Shown piece by piece: positions 1-8,153 of a DNA stretch of 49,605 bases. The position numbers were made by a program, and so were the translations under genes. Origin of the DNA: an uncultured Porphyromonadaceae bacterium (lineage in GTDB: Bacteria; Bacteroidota; Bacteroidia; Bacteroidales; Muribaculaceae). The stretch covers positions 1-49,605 of the forward strand of contig CAMWMK010000018.1 of the NCBI GenBank assembly GCA_947175295.1, in the 5' to 3' direction. The first letter of the stretch is position 1; every line of letters starts with the position of its first letter. Under the pieces are notes generated by a model, which had not been told where the DNA came from, did no database searches, and saw only the letters and a program-made list of their open reading frames with translations.

Positions 1-181
1 CCTTTACCCAGAAATGAGGCGGATTCTGGAGTCGGACTCCTACACGCAGTGAACTGTCGGTGCGTTCTACATCGGTGATTCTCATCCATCGGTTGGTTGT
101 ATCGGTTTTAGGCTTGACCGCATATGCCGAAATGGCGATGGCTGTGAGGCATAGCGTTGGGAGAAATCTTATCGGTTTCAT
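1..181 (-). CDS. Exported protein, N-terminal fragment (cut by window edge)
   Basis: An open frame starts at the ATG complementary to 179-181 and runs off the window start without a stop, giving about 60 residues. It opens with MKPIRFLPTLCLTAIAISAYA, a typical signal peptide ending in an AYA-type cleavage site, followed by a polar segment. The product is therefore exported to the periplasm or surface. It lies 52 bases downstream of the DUF4369-like gene on the same strand and is probably the fourth gene of the sigma-factor operon. The fragment is too short to identify a family. Confidence 0.7.
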   Translation of the reverse strand, partial: MKPIRFLPTLCLTAIAISAYAVKPKTDTTNRWMRITDVERTDSSLRVGVRLQNPPHFWVK

Positions 182-233
182 TTTTATGATGTAGGTGTGG
201 CTGATGATAGGCTTTGTATGACGCCGGTTGTTA

Positions 234-959
234 TTATAGTGAGTTGACGTATTTATCGATGAGGGATTCCATCTTTACATTGATGTTGTCCATCCTTTTG
301 ATTATGTTTTTTCTTTCAGCATCAAGAAGATGGTAGTTGGGTTGCATGTTGAGTAAATTAAGTTGGTCCTGAAGTTCCATCAGCATGGCCCGGTATGAGT
401 CAAGCGCGACATCTAAAGATGATTTCTTAGTGTCCGCATTGTGCGGTCCCGGAGCTCCCATACTTTCAAAGAGGACTGCAAGGGCGTCTTTGTTGAGCCA
501 CGCATTTACCATGAAGCTATATTCCGAATCGTTTTCGATATCGAAAGATCCTTTGTGCACCGAAAGGTCGAGTGTAAAGCCGGGAATGAAATATACGCTT
601 ATCCAGGCCGGGTTGAGGCTGCCGTCGGGCATGACGGCACGTATGCGTCCCGCCTTCATCGTGCTTAAGGTGGTTTCAAACCTGAATGTCTTGTTGGTCA
701 CATCTACACAGCCTGCGAGGTCGGCATCGGTGATTTCCTTGTCGATATCGGCGATGTAGATGTTGTATTTGGCGTCAGGAATGTCGAGGGCTACCTGTCC
801 GTCGATGGTGAACCTATGGCCTGCTGAAGCCTGCTGGCCTTCGGAAGTCATCATGCGTCGCTGTGGAGCTGCTTTTTTTTCTTTCTGCGCGTATGAGGAT
901 AACGGGAAAATTGTCAGCATGCTGGCAATGAGGAGAATGGTGGCGGGTATTCTTTTCAT
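234..959 (-). CDS. Exported protein, DUF4369-like
   Basis: The 241-residue product has a signal peptide (MKRIPATILLIASMLTIFPL, then SSYAQ). Residues about 48-150 resemble the DUF4369 domain seen at the N-terminus of many Bacteroidales thiol-disulfide and lipoprotein-type envelope proteins: a beta-rich stretch with a PDAKYNIYIADID segment and AGRIRAVMPDGS. The C-terminal 80 residues are charged and helical, with likely coiled coil and a heptad-like LQDQLNLLN segment. No thioredoxin CXXC motif is present, so this is not a complete DUF4369-thioredoxin protein. It begins 31 bases after the putative anti-sigma gene, so it is probably co-transcribed with the sigma factor. The family assignment is tentative; export is well supported. 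Confidence 0.75.
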   Translation of the reverse strand: MKRIPATILLIASMLTIFPLSSYAQKEKKAAPQRRMMTSEGQQASAGHRFTIDGQVALDIPDAKYNIYIADIDKEITDADLAGCVDVTNKTFRFETTLSTMKAGRIRAVMPDGSLNPAWISVYFIPGFTLDLSVHKGSFDIENDSEYSFMVNAWLNKDALAVLFESMGAPGPHNADTKKSSLDVALDSYRAMLMELQDQLNLLNMQPNYHLLDAERKNIIKRMDNINVKMESLIDKYVNSL

Positions 960-990
960 ATGCGTTATGGGATATGGGGTTCTGTATTTG

Positions 991-1686
991 TTAATAAACG
1001 ATTTCTTCTGTCTTTAATTGCGCTATATAGGCCCGCGTGGCCTCTATTTCATCGCGCATCCGCTCGATATAGGCCATCTCCGCGTTTCTGCGTGTTTCCA
1101 TCCGGCGTACTCTCACTTCTTCGGGGTCTATTGATTTATTCCGGCAGCCCATCGGCATCTCTCCTTCTATTGCCTGGTTTTTCTTCGTATCCTCTGCTAC
1201 CGCTTCTTTTGAAGATTGCTGGTCGGAGTGGATTCCTGATAAATGATGGCTTTTCGGAGATGTTTTCCGTATGGTCGGCTTTTCCTGCCCGGGTTTTAGG
1301 GTTTCGGCTATTAGCTCATGCGCGGGGGTTTGGGCGGTAGTGTCGGCTTGAGGTAGTTCCGGGATTTCCACTCTTGCCGTGGTTGCAGGGGGCAGTGTGG
1401 ATGTAGTTTCATTGCTGTGGCGGAATAAAGCCAAGGGAATGGCTATGATGGCGATGGAGGCTGCCGCGGAGGTTAGGGCAAGCGGCAGCCAGCGGCGGCG
1501 GTGTCGCTTCTTAGTAGATGCAGCCTCCGCCATCAACCTCTGTTTGAACCCTTGGGATACATGGAAATCGCATCTCGGGCTGAGAAGGCCGTCAAGGTCG
1601 TCGGTTTCAGGTTCCTCGTCGGGTAGCCTGTCGGTTATGCAGGGGTCTTTCTTCATATTGCTTTTGGTTAAGGTGTCGTCATTCAT
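991..1686 (-). CDS. Probable anti-sigma factor, single-pass membrane protein
   Basis: The 231-residue product has an acidic cytoplasmic N-terminus (residues 1-65), a basic KKRHRRR stop-transfer patch, and one hydrophobic segment at about 73-93 (LPLALTSAAASIAIIAIPLA). A long Pro/Thr/Lys-rich periplasmic tail follows, ending in a Glu/Arg-rich helix. This is the layout of Bacteroidetes anti-sigma factors. Its ATG overlaps the sigma-factor stop as ATGA, so the two are translationally coupled. No zinc-binding HXXXCXXC (ZAS) motif is visible, so it is not a classical zinc anti-sigma factor. It would tether and inhibit the upstream ECF sigma factor; that role is inferred from position and topology. 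Confidence 0.7.
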   Translation of the reverse strand: MNDDTLTKSNMKKDPCITDRLPDEEPETDDLDGLLSPRCDFHVSQGFKQRLMAEAASTKKRHRRRWLPLALTSAAASIAIIAIPLALFRHSNETTSTLPPATTARVEIPELPQADTTAQTPAHELIAETLKPGQEKPTIRKTSPKSHHLSGIHSDQQSSKEAVAEDTKKNQAIEGEMPMGCRNKSIDPEEVRVRRMETRRNAEMAYIERMRDEIEATRAYIAQLKTEEIVY

Positions 1687-2183
1687 TTTTCTCTCTCAAG
1701 TTTCTGCTTAATCTGCCGTATGGCGTACCGGTAGCGTGATTTCACTGTCGCTTCCGGTATTTCGTGGATTTCGGCTATCTGTCGGAATGTCAGTCCGTCG
1801 TAGCATTTCATCCTCAGGGTCTCGGCCTGCTCTAAGGGCAGGCCGTCGAGCAGACGGCTTACGCGCCTGAATTCCTCATCTATGTCGCGGTCGGGGATAT
1901 CGGCAAGATCCGGTATCTCTTCAAGCTGCAGCGTAGGAGGTTTTTTGCGCCGCATCTGGTCTATGCAGGCGTTGCTGACGCTTCTGAGGAGGAAATACTC
2001 GTAGCTACGTATCTCCCGTCCCTGGCTCATGGTGCGGAAGAGGCGCAGGAATACGTCCTGCACTATGTCTTCGGCCGTCTCGCGCACCCCGACGCGCATG
2101 AACGCGAAGCGGAAGAGCCGGTCGCTGAAGCGGTCGACGATCTCTTCGAAAGCATCTATGTCGGAGGCGTTGCTGATGTCCAT
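1683..2183 (-). CDS. ECF-type RNA polymerase sigma-70 factor
   Basis: The 166-residue protein is the usual ECF size. Region 2 spans about residues 10-75 and includes the RLFRFAFMRVG and AEDIVQDVFLRLF segments that contact core polymerase and the upstream promoter element. A short acidic linker follows, then region 4 at about 105-160, with LPLEQAETLRMKCYDGLTFR and the helix-turn-helix IAEIHEIPEATVKSRYRYA. It is the first gene of a minus-strand unit: it overlaps the next gene by four bases and is followed by two exported proteins. I saw no standard TTTG/TAnnTTTG promoter upstream, which would fit autoregulated ECF expression, although that is not shown. It probably responds to an envelope signal. 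Confidence 0.93.
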   Translation of the reverse strand: MDISNASDIDAFEEIVDRFSDRLFRFAFMRVGVRETAEDIVQDVFLRLFRTMSQGREIRSYEYFLLRSVSNACIDQMRRKKPPTLQLEEIPDLADIPDRDIDEEFRRVSRLLDGLPLEQAETLRMKCYDGLTFRQIAEIHEIPEATVKSRYRYAIRQIKQKLEREK

Positions 2184-2252
2184 GAATTCGGGTCTATATT
2201 TAAAGAGACGGAGAGTGATGCCGAAAGATTTACAGGTATATCTGTTTTTTTA

Positions 2253-2287
2253 TAAAAAAAAGTCGCTCCGGTAGGTCCGGAGCGGCT
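2253..2287 (-). terminator. Rho-independent terminator of the 2319-3974 gene
   Basis: An 11-bp stem (2261-2271 with 2277-2287, one G-T pair) closes a 5-base loop. On the minus strand it is followed directly by a run of T residues (complement of the A-run at 2254-2261). It lies about 30 bases past the stop of the secreted protein gene, separating it from the sigma operon. Confidence 0.85.
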
Positions 2288-2318
2288 TTATCTTGTCATG
2301 TTGTGGTTGGTATACTGC

Positions 2319-3974
2319 TTAGCGGATCACTTTCTCTATCTTTTCGCCCTTGCGGAGGATATAGACGCCACCCTTTGAGGGAGCGGAGATGCGGCGTCCG
2401 TTAAGGTCGTAGTATTCCGCTGCCTTGTCTGCGGATTCCACTTCGCTGACTCCTGTGCCCACCGGAAGCTTGATGGTGAAGTCGTTTTCGGTAAACATTT
2501 CTCCAGAGAACCAGTCGTAGCCAAGAAACTCTTTGTATACAGGCACCGAAAGGTAGATCTGTGAAGGTGTGAACGTGATTGTGTCGTCTTTCAAGGTGCC
2601 GAATGCTTCAGGCATTTCCTCGATTATCATGTCGTAGGGGAAGCCTTCGTCGAAATATACGGATGGTTCGCATCCGAGGGTGATTTCGCCGCTGGTGTCG
2701 CCCTTGACGATGAAGCCTGTAGGCATATTGTAGATATAGCAAAGCTCCGGCGAACTGCAGTCAATGTAGGTGTATACCGGGAATTCATTGAGATATTCGA
2801 ATATAGGCGCATAAGGATGCGAAGGGCCATATAGGTTTACGAGTCGGTAGAGTCCCGGCTTTGAGTTGGATTCCTGGATCTCGACTTCATATTGCGCTGG
2901 CTCATCGTGAGCGATGCCGGCGTTGTCGAGGTTCATGGCGAAGACTTCCCTCAGGAAATCTTCTGATACGGTGGCCTGTCCGCGTGAAGTCCAGTTCCAT
3001 GATTCGTTAGGCATGTTGTATATGGTGGAGGTAGCGTAAGAAAGCATATTCTCGTCTTCATCATAGGCTACGGCGCCGAGGGTGTATACGCCGGGTCCTT
3101 CCATCGGAGTAGCCATGATGTCGCCGGCCATCCAGTTCATGATCACAAGGTCTTCGTCCTTGTTGATGATGCGGTCGATTACGGTGTCGTAGGAATAGGT
3201 GTCGAAATTGATGATGTTGCCGTCGCCCTTTACAAGAGCGTACTGTATGCTCCATACGCTTTCGTCCTTATCCTCCACTTTCAGGAGTCCCATTCCCATG
3301 TCGCCTCCGATGATGCAGCTTTCCGCTATCGAGAAGCTCTGCTTGAGGTTGAGCTTGATGCCTACCTCTCCCATGAAGACCAGCCCGTCGAACTCGCCTT
3401 GCGATTCATCATAGATGCAGAGGTTCAGCTTCATGCTCATAGGGTTGGCTTTGTATTGGTTGAGCTCGCGGTATGCCTCCATGTCGTAGAGCACTGCAAA
3501 GTCGCAGATGTCGAAGGGGCCGGGATAGTATTCATCATATTCTCCGAGCGAGATTGGCGGAAGCTGCTGGTTGTATACCGTCACTTCGTCGCCGTATGCA
3601 TCTACGTAGAGAGGCGAGGGCTCGACATCGGCTGCGGTATTGGTGGTGAGTAGTCCGTCGAAGCGGTATTGCACATGGGAGGGGTCGGTTTCGTCCGTAC
3701 GGATGAATGTCGGTACATTGTCAGCTGTTCCGGTGTAGAAGAATTCCTCCTCGGGAAAAGCCACGGTGGAAGTCCCTGCATAGCTCCATTCTCCCCATTT
3801 TGTGTCGGGAGTGGCTGTGATCTTTTTGGGAGCGTCCATCTTCGGAAGTCTGGAGGGGTTGAGGGTCTCAGCGGTCTGGATGTTGGAGGCTGTGAGTGCC
3901 TTGGGTGTTGGCAGCGCGCCCAGCGCGGTGCATGCGGCCGCCGTGAAGACTGATGAAAGTAAAAATTTTTTCAT
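2319..3974 (-). CDS. Secreted protein with Bacteroidales C-terminal sorting-type tail
   Basis: The 551-residue protein has a signal peptide (MKKFLLSSVFTAAACTALGA). A long acidic, aromatic-rich beta-type body follows, with many Tyr/Asp/Glu residues and no enzyme motif I recognise. The last 45 residues carry YYDLNGRRIS and GGVYILRKGEKIEKVIR, the short tail common to secreted Muribaculaceae/Prevotella proteins and similar to type IX secretion C-terminal domains. Surface or extracellular location is therefore likely. It is monocistronic, with its own promoter at 4023-4054 and terminator at 2253-2287. Function is unknown. It stands back to back with the TonB-receptor gene, with a 279-base divergent intergenic region between them. 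Confidence 0.85.
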   Translation of the reverse strand: MKKFLLSSVFTAAACTALGALPTPKALTASNIQTAETLNPSRLPKMDAPKKITATPDTKWGEWSYAGTSTVAFPEEEFFYTGTADNVPTFIRTDETDPSHVQYRFDGLLTTNTAADVEPSPLYVDAYGDEVTVYNQQLPPISLGEYDEYYPGPFDICDFAVLYDMEAYRELNQYKANPMSMKLNLCIYDESQGEFDGLVFMGEVGIKLNLKQSFSIAESCIIGGDMGMGLLKVEDKDESVWSIQYALVKGDGNIINFDTYSYDTVIDRIINKDEDLVIMNWMAGDIMATPMEGPGVYTLGAVAYDEDENMLSYATSTIYNMPNESWNWTSRGQATVSEDFLREVFAMNLDNAGIAHDEPAQYEVEIQESNSKPGLYRLVNLYGPSHPYAPIFEYLNEFPVYTYIDCSSPELCYIYNMPTGFIVKGDTSGEITLGCEPSVYFDEGFPYDMIIEEMPEAFGTLKDDTITFTPSQIYLSVPVYKEFLGYDWFSGEMFTENDFTIKLPVGTGVSEVESADKAAEYYDLNGRRISAPSKGGVYILRKGEKIEKVIR

Positions 3975-4022
3975 AAATCGATTGTTTAGTGTTAAGGTTT
4001 ATGATAAAACCTGGTTTCTTTG

Positions 4023-4054
4023 CAAAATTATAAAAAATATATGAATATGCCAAA
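4023..4054 (-). promoter_or_regulatory. Bacteroidetes promoter for the 2319-3974 gene
   Basis: On the minus strand TTTG (4051-4054) is followed after 20 bases by TAATTTTG (4023-4030). This matches the Bacteroidetes primary-sigma consensus TTTG-N19/20-TAnnTTTG. Predicted start of transcription is about 4017, giving a leader of about 40 bases. Confidence 0.8.
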
Positions 4055-4126
4055 TAAATGTTGATGTTTTGTGCCTGTTTGTGGGCTATGTTTTTTTATA
4101 GCGTGGTCACTGAGCTCGCGTAAAAA

Positions 4127-4202
4127 TTACTCAGTTTTAAGTATTGCGATGATTGGAAATGAGAATCCGTAGGTTGGATTTACTCGGTTTTAGGTATTGT
4201 GA
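4127..4202 (+). repeat. Pair of 23-bp imperfect direct repeats upstream of the TonB receptor
   Basis: The two copies, 4127-4149 and 4180-4202, begin TTACTC and differ at only 3 of 23 positions, all transitions. They start 53 bases apart, close to five helical turns, so they would face the same side of the DNA. The second copy overlaps the -33 element of the receptor promoter. This is the arrangement of a paired regulator-binding site; the binding protein is unknown. Confidence 0.7.
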
Positions 4203-4227
4203 GGGCTGACGAATGGAAGTAATTTTG
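4196..4227 (+). promoter_or_regulatory. Bacteroidetes promoter for the TonB receptor-cbiK unit
   Basis: ATTG (4196-4199) is followed after 20 bases by TAATTTTG (4220-4227), a full match to the -7 consensus and a near match to the -33 TTTG. The expected start site is about 4233, giving a leader of about 20 bases. This is too short to hold a cobalamin riboswitch. Confidence 0.75.
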
Positions 4228-4253
4228 CACTCGGAAATCAAAATGATGTATCT

Positions 4254-6314
4254 ATGAAGTCAATATTTGCAAAATCAGCATTGTTCCTTACAGCAGTTTC
4301 ACTGACATCTTCCGGCGCCGTCGCAGCGGAGAGCGCAGTCGAGGTGACCGATACTTTTTCATATACCCTCAATCCGTTGGTAGTGACCGGTACAGGCATG
4401 CATCAACGGCTGAAGTCGACGCCGGTGCCGGTAGAGGTAATCACAGGATCGGAACTTCGCGCCGCTTCTGTCAACGACCTGCAGGAGGCATTGACCATGA
4501 TGATTCCTTCCCTCAGTTTCTCGCCTTCGGCTATGGGATCCTATCTCCGTATGAACGGACTGACCAACCGTCATGTGCTTGTGCTTGTCAACGGCAAGAA
4601 GTTGACCGGCGACATAAGCGGAAACGTAGACCTCGGACAGATAGATGTCAACCTCATAAAGCGGATAGAAGTGCTCAATGGCGCTGCATCCACTCTATAT
4701 GGTTCGGATGCTGTAGGAGGAGTGATAAATATCGTAATGAATGAACCTCAGGATGAACCTCATTTCACGTCAAACTCTTCTTTGCGTCGTGACCGTCAGT
4801 TTGACCAGTCGCTAAGCCTCAGCCTTCCCGCAGGGCGTGTGAAATCCCTGACAGGATTTCATTACACACACTCCGATGGTTGGCAAAACTCCCATTTCAC
4901 AGATGATGACGGGGAATTGATACCCACTCTCGCGCAGCTTTCGCTCGGATTCACGTCGCAGAACCTTTCCCAGCGTTTCACGTATGATCCCACCGATCGC
5001 CTGTCGCTTTACGCAGACGGAGGCTATTACCATCGTCTTCTCGACCGGCCTGCCGAGCGAGAGGGAATCACCGGTGGCATGAAGTATAATACCATGTCGG
5101 AGAGTTGGTCGTGGAGTGCAGGCGGTCGCTACTCCCTCGGATCACTTGGCGGCATTTCCCTGGATTATTCCGGGCGTAGGTTCGGACAATGGTATAAGTA
5201 CATGCTTCCTTCTGGCGATTTCAATCCGGGCGATTACAGCCAGACCAAGAGTCAGACATTCCATGATCTGGAAGCTAAAGCCATTATGAATTTTTCTGAA
5301 CATAGCAATTCGGTTTTTGGACTTGTCTATCGCAACGAACGTCTCGCACGCCCGGAAGAGGATTTTGACCGCAATATGAATTCCTTCTCTGCCTACGCAC
5401 AGCACGAGCAGCGGTTTTTGAATTGCTTCACTGCATTGGTAGGAGCACGTTTTGATGCCTATCAGGCCATCGGCAGCCGCTTTACTCCTAAGGCCACGCT
5501 GATGTATCACATCGGTGATTTTAATGTGCGGGCCTCATATGCCATGGGATATCGCGCTCCCGGACTTGATGAGCTTTACTATCACCTGATGAAGCCCATG
5601 GGCTCGCGCCACATCATCACATTCGGCAACCCCGACCTTAAAAGCGAGGCAAGTAATTATTTCGGAGTTAATCTTGAATATCGCACAGATAGGTTTTCTG
5701 CCTCTGTGACGGGCTATATCAACCGTGTGAGCAATATGATCACATCTTCATCCACGAAGTTCAACGATCTGTCGGATGCCGAGCAGGCAGCTCTGCGAGA
5801 TGAATTCCCGGAGATCAACGATGTAAAGCTATCTTCGCTGTCCGTGAAGCAGTATTACAACTATTCCCGTGCAAACGTAAAGGGACTGGAAGTGAATCTC
5901 ACGGCTATGCCGCTGACTGGGCTTACGTTATCGGCCAACTACACCTTCGCCCATGGCCGTGGACTGGAGGCTGACGGAAATTGGAGCCGACTCAACCGCA
6001 GTGTGGCTCACACGGCTACCATCACGGGCAACTATACGCATCAGTGGGATTGGTATCGCCTGAATGTCAATCTCAACGGACGCATACAGTCGAAGACTTA
6101 CTATCCCGGTGATGCCGATGGCGACGCTCCTGGCTACGGAATATGGAATCTGGTCACACGTCATACATTCAGCTGTTTCAAAGGGGTGACCTTGACACCC
6201 GGAATTGGCGTAGACAACATCTTCAATCGCCGCGACATGCGTCCGCTTAATTCCAATTTCGCTCTTTATTCACCCGGCCGCTCCTATGTGGTGAGTCTTA
6301 CAGTAAATATCTGA
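4254..6314 (+). CDS. TonB-dependent outer-membrane receptor
   Basis: The 686-residue protein has a signal peptide (about 1-25, ending AVAAES). The plug domain spans about 38-165: LVVTGTGMHQRLKSTPVPVE, then LVLVNGKKLTG and IEVLNGAASTLYGSDAVGGV, the classical plug motifs. A beta-barrel of about 500 residues ends in an aromatic/hydrophobic strand (SYVVSLTVNI). The size and the absence of an N-terminal CarboxypepD_reg domain fit small-ligand receptors (heme, cobalamin, siderophore) rather than SusC glycan importers; no SusD gene is present. The stop lies 5 bases before a chelatase gene of the CbiK family, suggesting a tetrapyrrole or metal-complex substrate. No HmuY or ABC transporter gene is adjacent. 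Confidence 0.92.
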   Translation: MKSIFAKSALFLTAVSLTSSGAVAAESAVEVTDTFSYTLNPLVVTGTGMHQRLKSTPVPVEVITGSELRAASVNDLQEALTMMIPSLSFSPSAMGSYLRMNGLTNRHVLVLVNGKKLTGDISGNVDLGQIDVNLIKRIEVLNGAASTLYGSDAVGGVINIVMNEPQDEPHFTSNSSLRRDRQFDQSLSLSLPAGRVKSLTGFHYTHSDGWQNSHFTDDDGELIPTLAQLSLGFTSQNLSQRFTYDPTDRLSLYADGGYYHRLLDRPAEREGITGGMKYNTMSESWSWSAGGRYSLGSLGGISLDYSGRRFGQWYKYMLPSGDFNPGDYSQTKSQTFHDLEAKAIMNFSEHSNSVFGLVYRNERLARPEEDFDRNMNSFSAYAQHEQRFLNCFTALVGARFDAYQAIGSRFTPKATLMYHIGDFNVRASYAMGYRAPGLDELYYHLMKPMGSRHIITFGNPDLKSEASNYFGVNLEYRTDRFSASVTGYINRVSNMITSSSTKFNDLSDAEQAALRDEFPEINDVKLSSLSVKQYYNYSRANVKGLEVNLTAMPLTGLTLSANYTFAHGRGLEADGNWSRLNRSVAHTATITGNYTHQWDWYRLNVNLNGRIQSKTYYPGDADGDAPGYGIWNLVTRHTFSCFKGVTLTPGIGVDNIFNRRDMRPLNSNFALYSPGRSYVVSLTVNI

Positions 6315-6319
6315 TTCCT

Positions 6320-7153
6320 ATGAAAAGAACAGTAATAGCCTATGTGGCTGCGTTGCTTACAGTAGTTCCCTCGTTCTCACGCACCGGAGTAGTGGTGGCC
6401 CACTACGGAAGCAGCAACGATGCCACCCGTGAACTTACCATCAACAAAATAACCGGTGAAATAAATGAAGCCGTAGGGAATGCGGCAATTGTACGGGAGG
6501 CCTATATATCGCCCGTAGTTCGCCAAAATCTAAGCCGTCGGGGACTGGTGGCCATGTCGCCTACGGATGCTATGCTTTCGCTGCGGGCCGAAGGTGTCGA
6601 CACTTTGATCGTGCAGCCAAGCCTGATAATCGATGGAGGTGAAATGGAGGAAGTGACGCGTGCCGTGGATGAGGTGCGCCCCTTCTTTGAAAAGGTGGAG
6701 GTCGGGCGTCCCCTCTGTTATACCCCTTCGGATTTCGAGAAGGTGGTGGATATTCTTGCCACAGAGGATCCGGATGGTGCCGATGCTATAATCTTCGTAG
6801 GCCATGGCAATGAACTTCCATCCACAGCCACCTATACGCAACTCGACTATATGCTGGCCGATCGGGGGCTCACCGGCAGGCATGTATCGACAATAGAGGG
6901 ATATCCTACTGCGGAGACGACGGCGCGTCAGCTGCGACGCGAATCCAAACGCATGAAGAAGGTGAAGCTCGTGCCATTCCTGCTCGTCTGCGGCAATCAT
7001 ACGCTCCATGACATAGCAGGCGAATATTCCGATAGTTTGCGTGAGCTTGGTTTCGAACCGGAAGTGTTGAAGCGAGGCCTGGCTGAACTTCCGGCCATCC
7101 GGAAGATATATACCGAACGCGTGCTGAACATGTTGGGTCAGTCACCGGAATAA
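6320..7153 (+). CDS. cbiK: Exported sirohydrochlorin cobaltochelatase-like protein (CbiK family)
   Basis: The 277-residue protein belongs to the CbiK family of class II chelatases, which insert a divalent metal (Co2+ or Fe2+) into a tetrapyrrole. Recognisable features are VVVAHYGSSN at about 24-33, the IIFVGHGNE motif with His162, and LLVCGNHTLHDI with His227. These two histidines probably match the metal-binding His145 and His207 of Salmonella CbiK. Unlike the cytosolic enzymes, it begins with a hydrophobic signal-peptide-like segment (about 3-20), which predicts a periplasmic location. It follows the TonB receptor by 5 bases and is surely co-transcribed. A role in handling imported tetrapyrrole or metal is inferred; cobalamin synthesis is less likely because no other cob/cbi gene is nearby. 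Confidence 0.85.
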   Translation: MKRTVIAYVAALLTVVPSFSRTGVVVAHYGSSNDATRELTINKITGEINEAVGNAAIVREAYISPVVRQNLSRRGLVAMSPTDAMLSLRAEGVDTLIVQPSLIIDGGEMEEVTRAVDEVRPFFEKVEVGRPLCYTPSDFEKVVDILATEDPDGADAIIFVGHGNELPSTATYTQLDYMLADRGLTGRHVSTIEGYPTAETTARQLRRESKRMKKVKLVPFLLVCGNHTLHDIAGEYSDSLRELGFEPEVLKRGLAELPAIRKIYTERVLNMLGQSPE

Positions 7154-7298
7154 ATTGAGGATAATCGATTGCGATTGTACGTATCGAACCGCGTCCTGAA
7201 AGGCGGAGAATGACGGTAATATGGGATTTTCATCAACTCTTAGGGCATTTGATTGTTTAATTGTAAATTGAAACCTTATTAATGCGATGGAAATAACT

Positions 7299-8036
7299 AT
7301 GAAAAAGACTTTACTGTTGCTTTTCGCCTTTGTGGCGGCTCTCACCGGGATGGCTCAGGTGCAGCTCCCTTATCAGGAACTATCCTACGATGTGCATTAT
7401 CATTGGGGACTTGTAAATGTGAATATCGGCCACGGGAAGGTGACGCTTTCCTCACAGGGCGATCAGTTCAACGCCACTCTCGACGGCAATACCATTCCAT
7501 GGGAGGGTCGCGTGTTTTGCGTGAGCGATACATTGAATGCCGTCATGGCTCCCGGATTGAGTGGGGAACGGGTTACGTTTGAAAACGGCTGGTATCTGAA
7601 GCCGAAGGTGATGGAATACCGTAGCGACGGATTCCAGGCATCGAATCCTGCTAACTACAAGAACATAGCGGGGCAGGGGAGTCTTGACGCCGACGCGCAG
7701 ACGATGGAAGCCGTCACGGTTACGGCTGATATGCTCGGCATGTTCTATTATTTTCATGAGATAGACTTCGACAGCATGTCGCCGGGCCAGCAGGTGACTA
7801 TCCCGATCAGTGGCGGATACAGCAACGCCGTGACAGTGACCTACAACGGTCAGTCCACGTATGATGCCGGAGGCAGCACGTATCCCACTTATTCCTGTTC
7901 CTTTACCTACAACTATCAGGGTGCTTCGAGCGGCTATGCAGTGCAGGCACAGGTAGACCGCAGCAGCCGCATCCCTGTATGCCTGAGCGCCGAGCTCGCC
8001 ATCGGCCACGTCGAGATGATCTACTGCGGATATTGA
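7299..8036 (+). CDS. Exported DUF3108-like protein
   Basis: With the start at 7299 the product is 245 residues and opens with MKKTLLLLFAFVAALTGMAQ, a clean signal peptide. An in-frame ATG at 7287 would add four residues and is less likely. The body resembles DUF3108 proteins: LSYDVHYHWGLVNVNIGHGK, a WEGRVFCVSDTLNA segment, and repeated beta strands ending in RIPVCLSAELAIGHVEMIYC. DUF3108 proteins are periplasmic beta-barrel-like proteins of unknown role in Bacteroidetes. It lies 145 bases after the chelatase stop, so it may be a separate unit. The convergent hairpin at 8098-8127 ends it. Confidence 0.78.
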   Translation: MKKTLLLLFAFVAALTGMAQVQLPYQELSYDVHYHWGLVNVNIGHGKVTLSSQGDQFNATLDGNTIPWEGRVFCVSDTLNAVMAPGLSGERVTFENGWYLKPKVMEYRSDGFQASNPANYKNIAGQGSLDADAQTMEAVTVTADMLGMFYYFHEIDFDSMSPGQQVTIPISGGYSNAVTVTYNGQSTYDAGGSTYPTYSCSFTYNYQGASSGYAVQAQVDRSSRIPVCLSAELAIGHVEMIYCGY

Positions 8037-8044
8037 ATTAGCTT

Positions 8045-8089
8045 ATGCCGCGCGGGGGCGGAGGCTGGAAGGCCTCCGTTCCATGGGCT
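8045..8089. repeat. Dispersed hairpin repeat, copy 1
   Basis: This is a GC-rich element reading ATGCCGCGCGG, then the palindrome CGGAGG...CCTCCG, then TTCCATGGGCT. Near-identical elements occur at 12566-12609, 12984-13024 and 13034-13066. In this copy the loop is rearranged (TGGAAG) while the stem is kept. Confidence 0.75.
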
Positions 8090-8097
8090 GTAAATCA

Positions 8098-8127
8098 AGC
8101 GCCGAGGCCATTTTTAGCCTCGGCGCT
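8098..8127. terminator. Hairpin between convergent genes
   Basis: A perfect 11-bp stem AGCGCCGAGGC / GCCTCGGCGCT (8098-8108 with 8117-8127) has an 8-base loop. It sits between the convergent ends of the DUF3108 gene and the LRR gene. No strong T-run follows on either strand, so it may act as a bidirectional or mRNA-stabilising terminator. Confidence 0.6.
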
Positions 8128-8153
8128 ATACGTTATTCTGTGTGGTTTATTGA

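Noticed and set aside
4055..4250. Cobalamin riboswitch before the TonB receptor
   Set aside because: The predicted leader is about 20 bases, and no B12-box-like sequence is visible in the gap.
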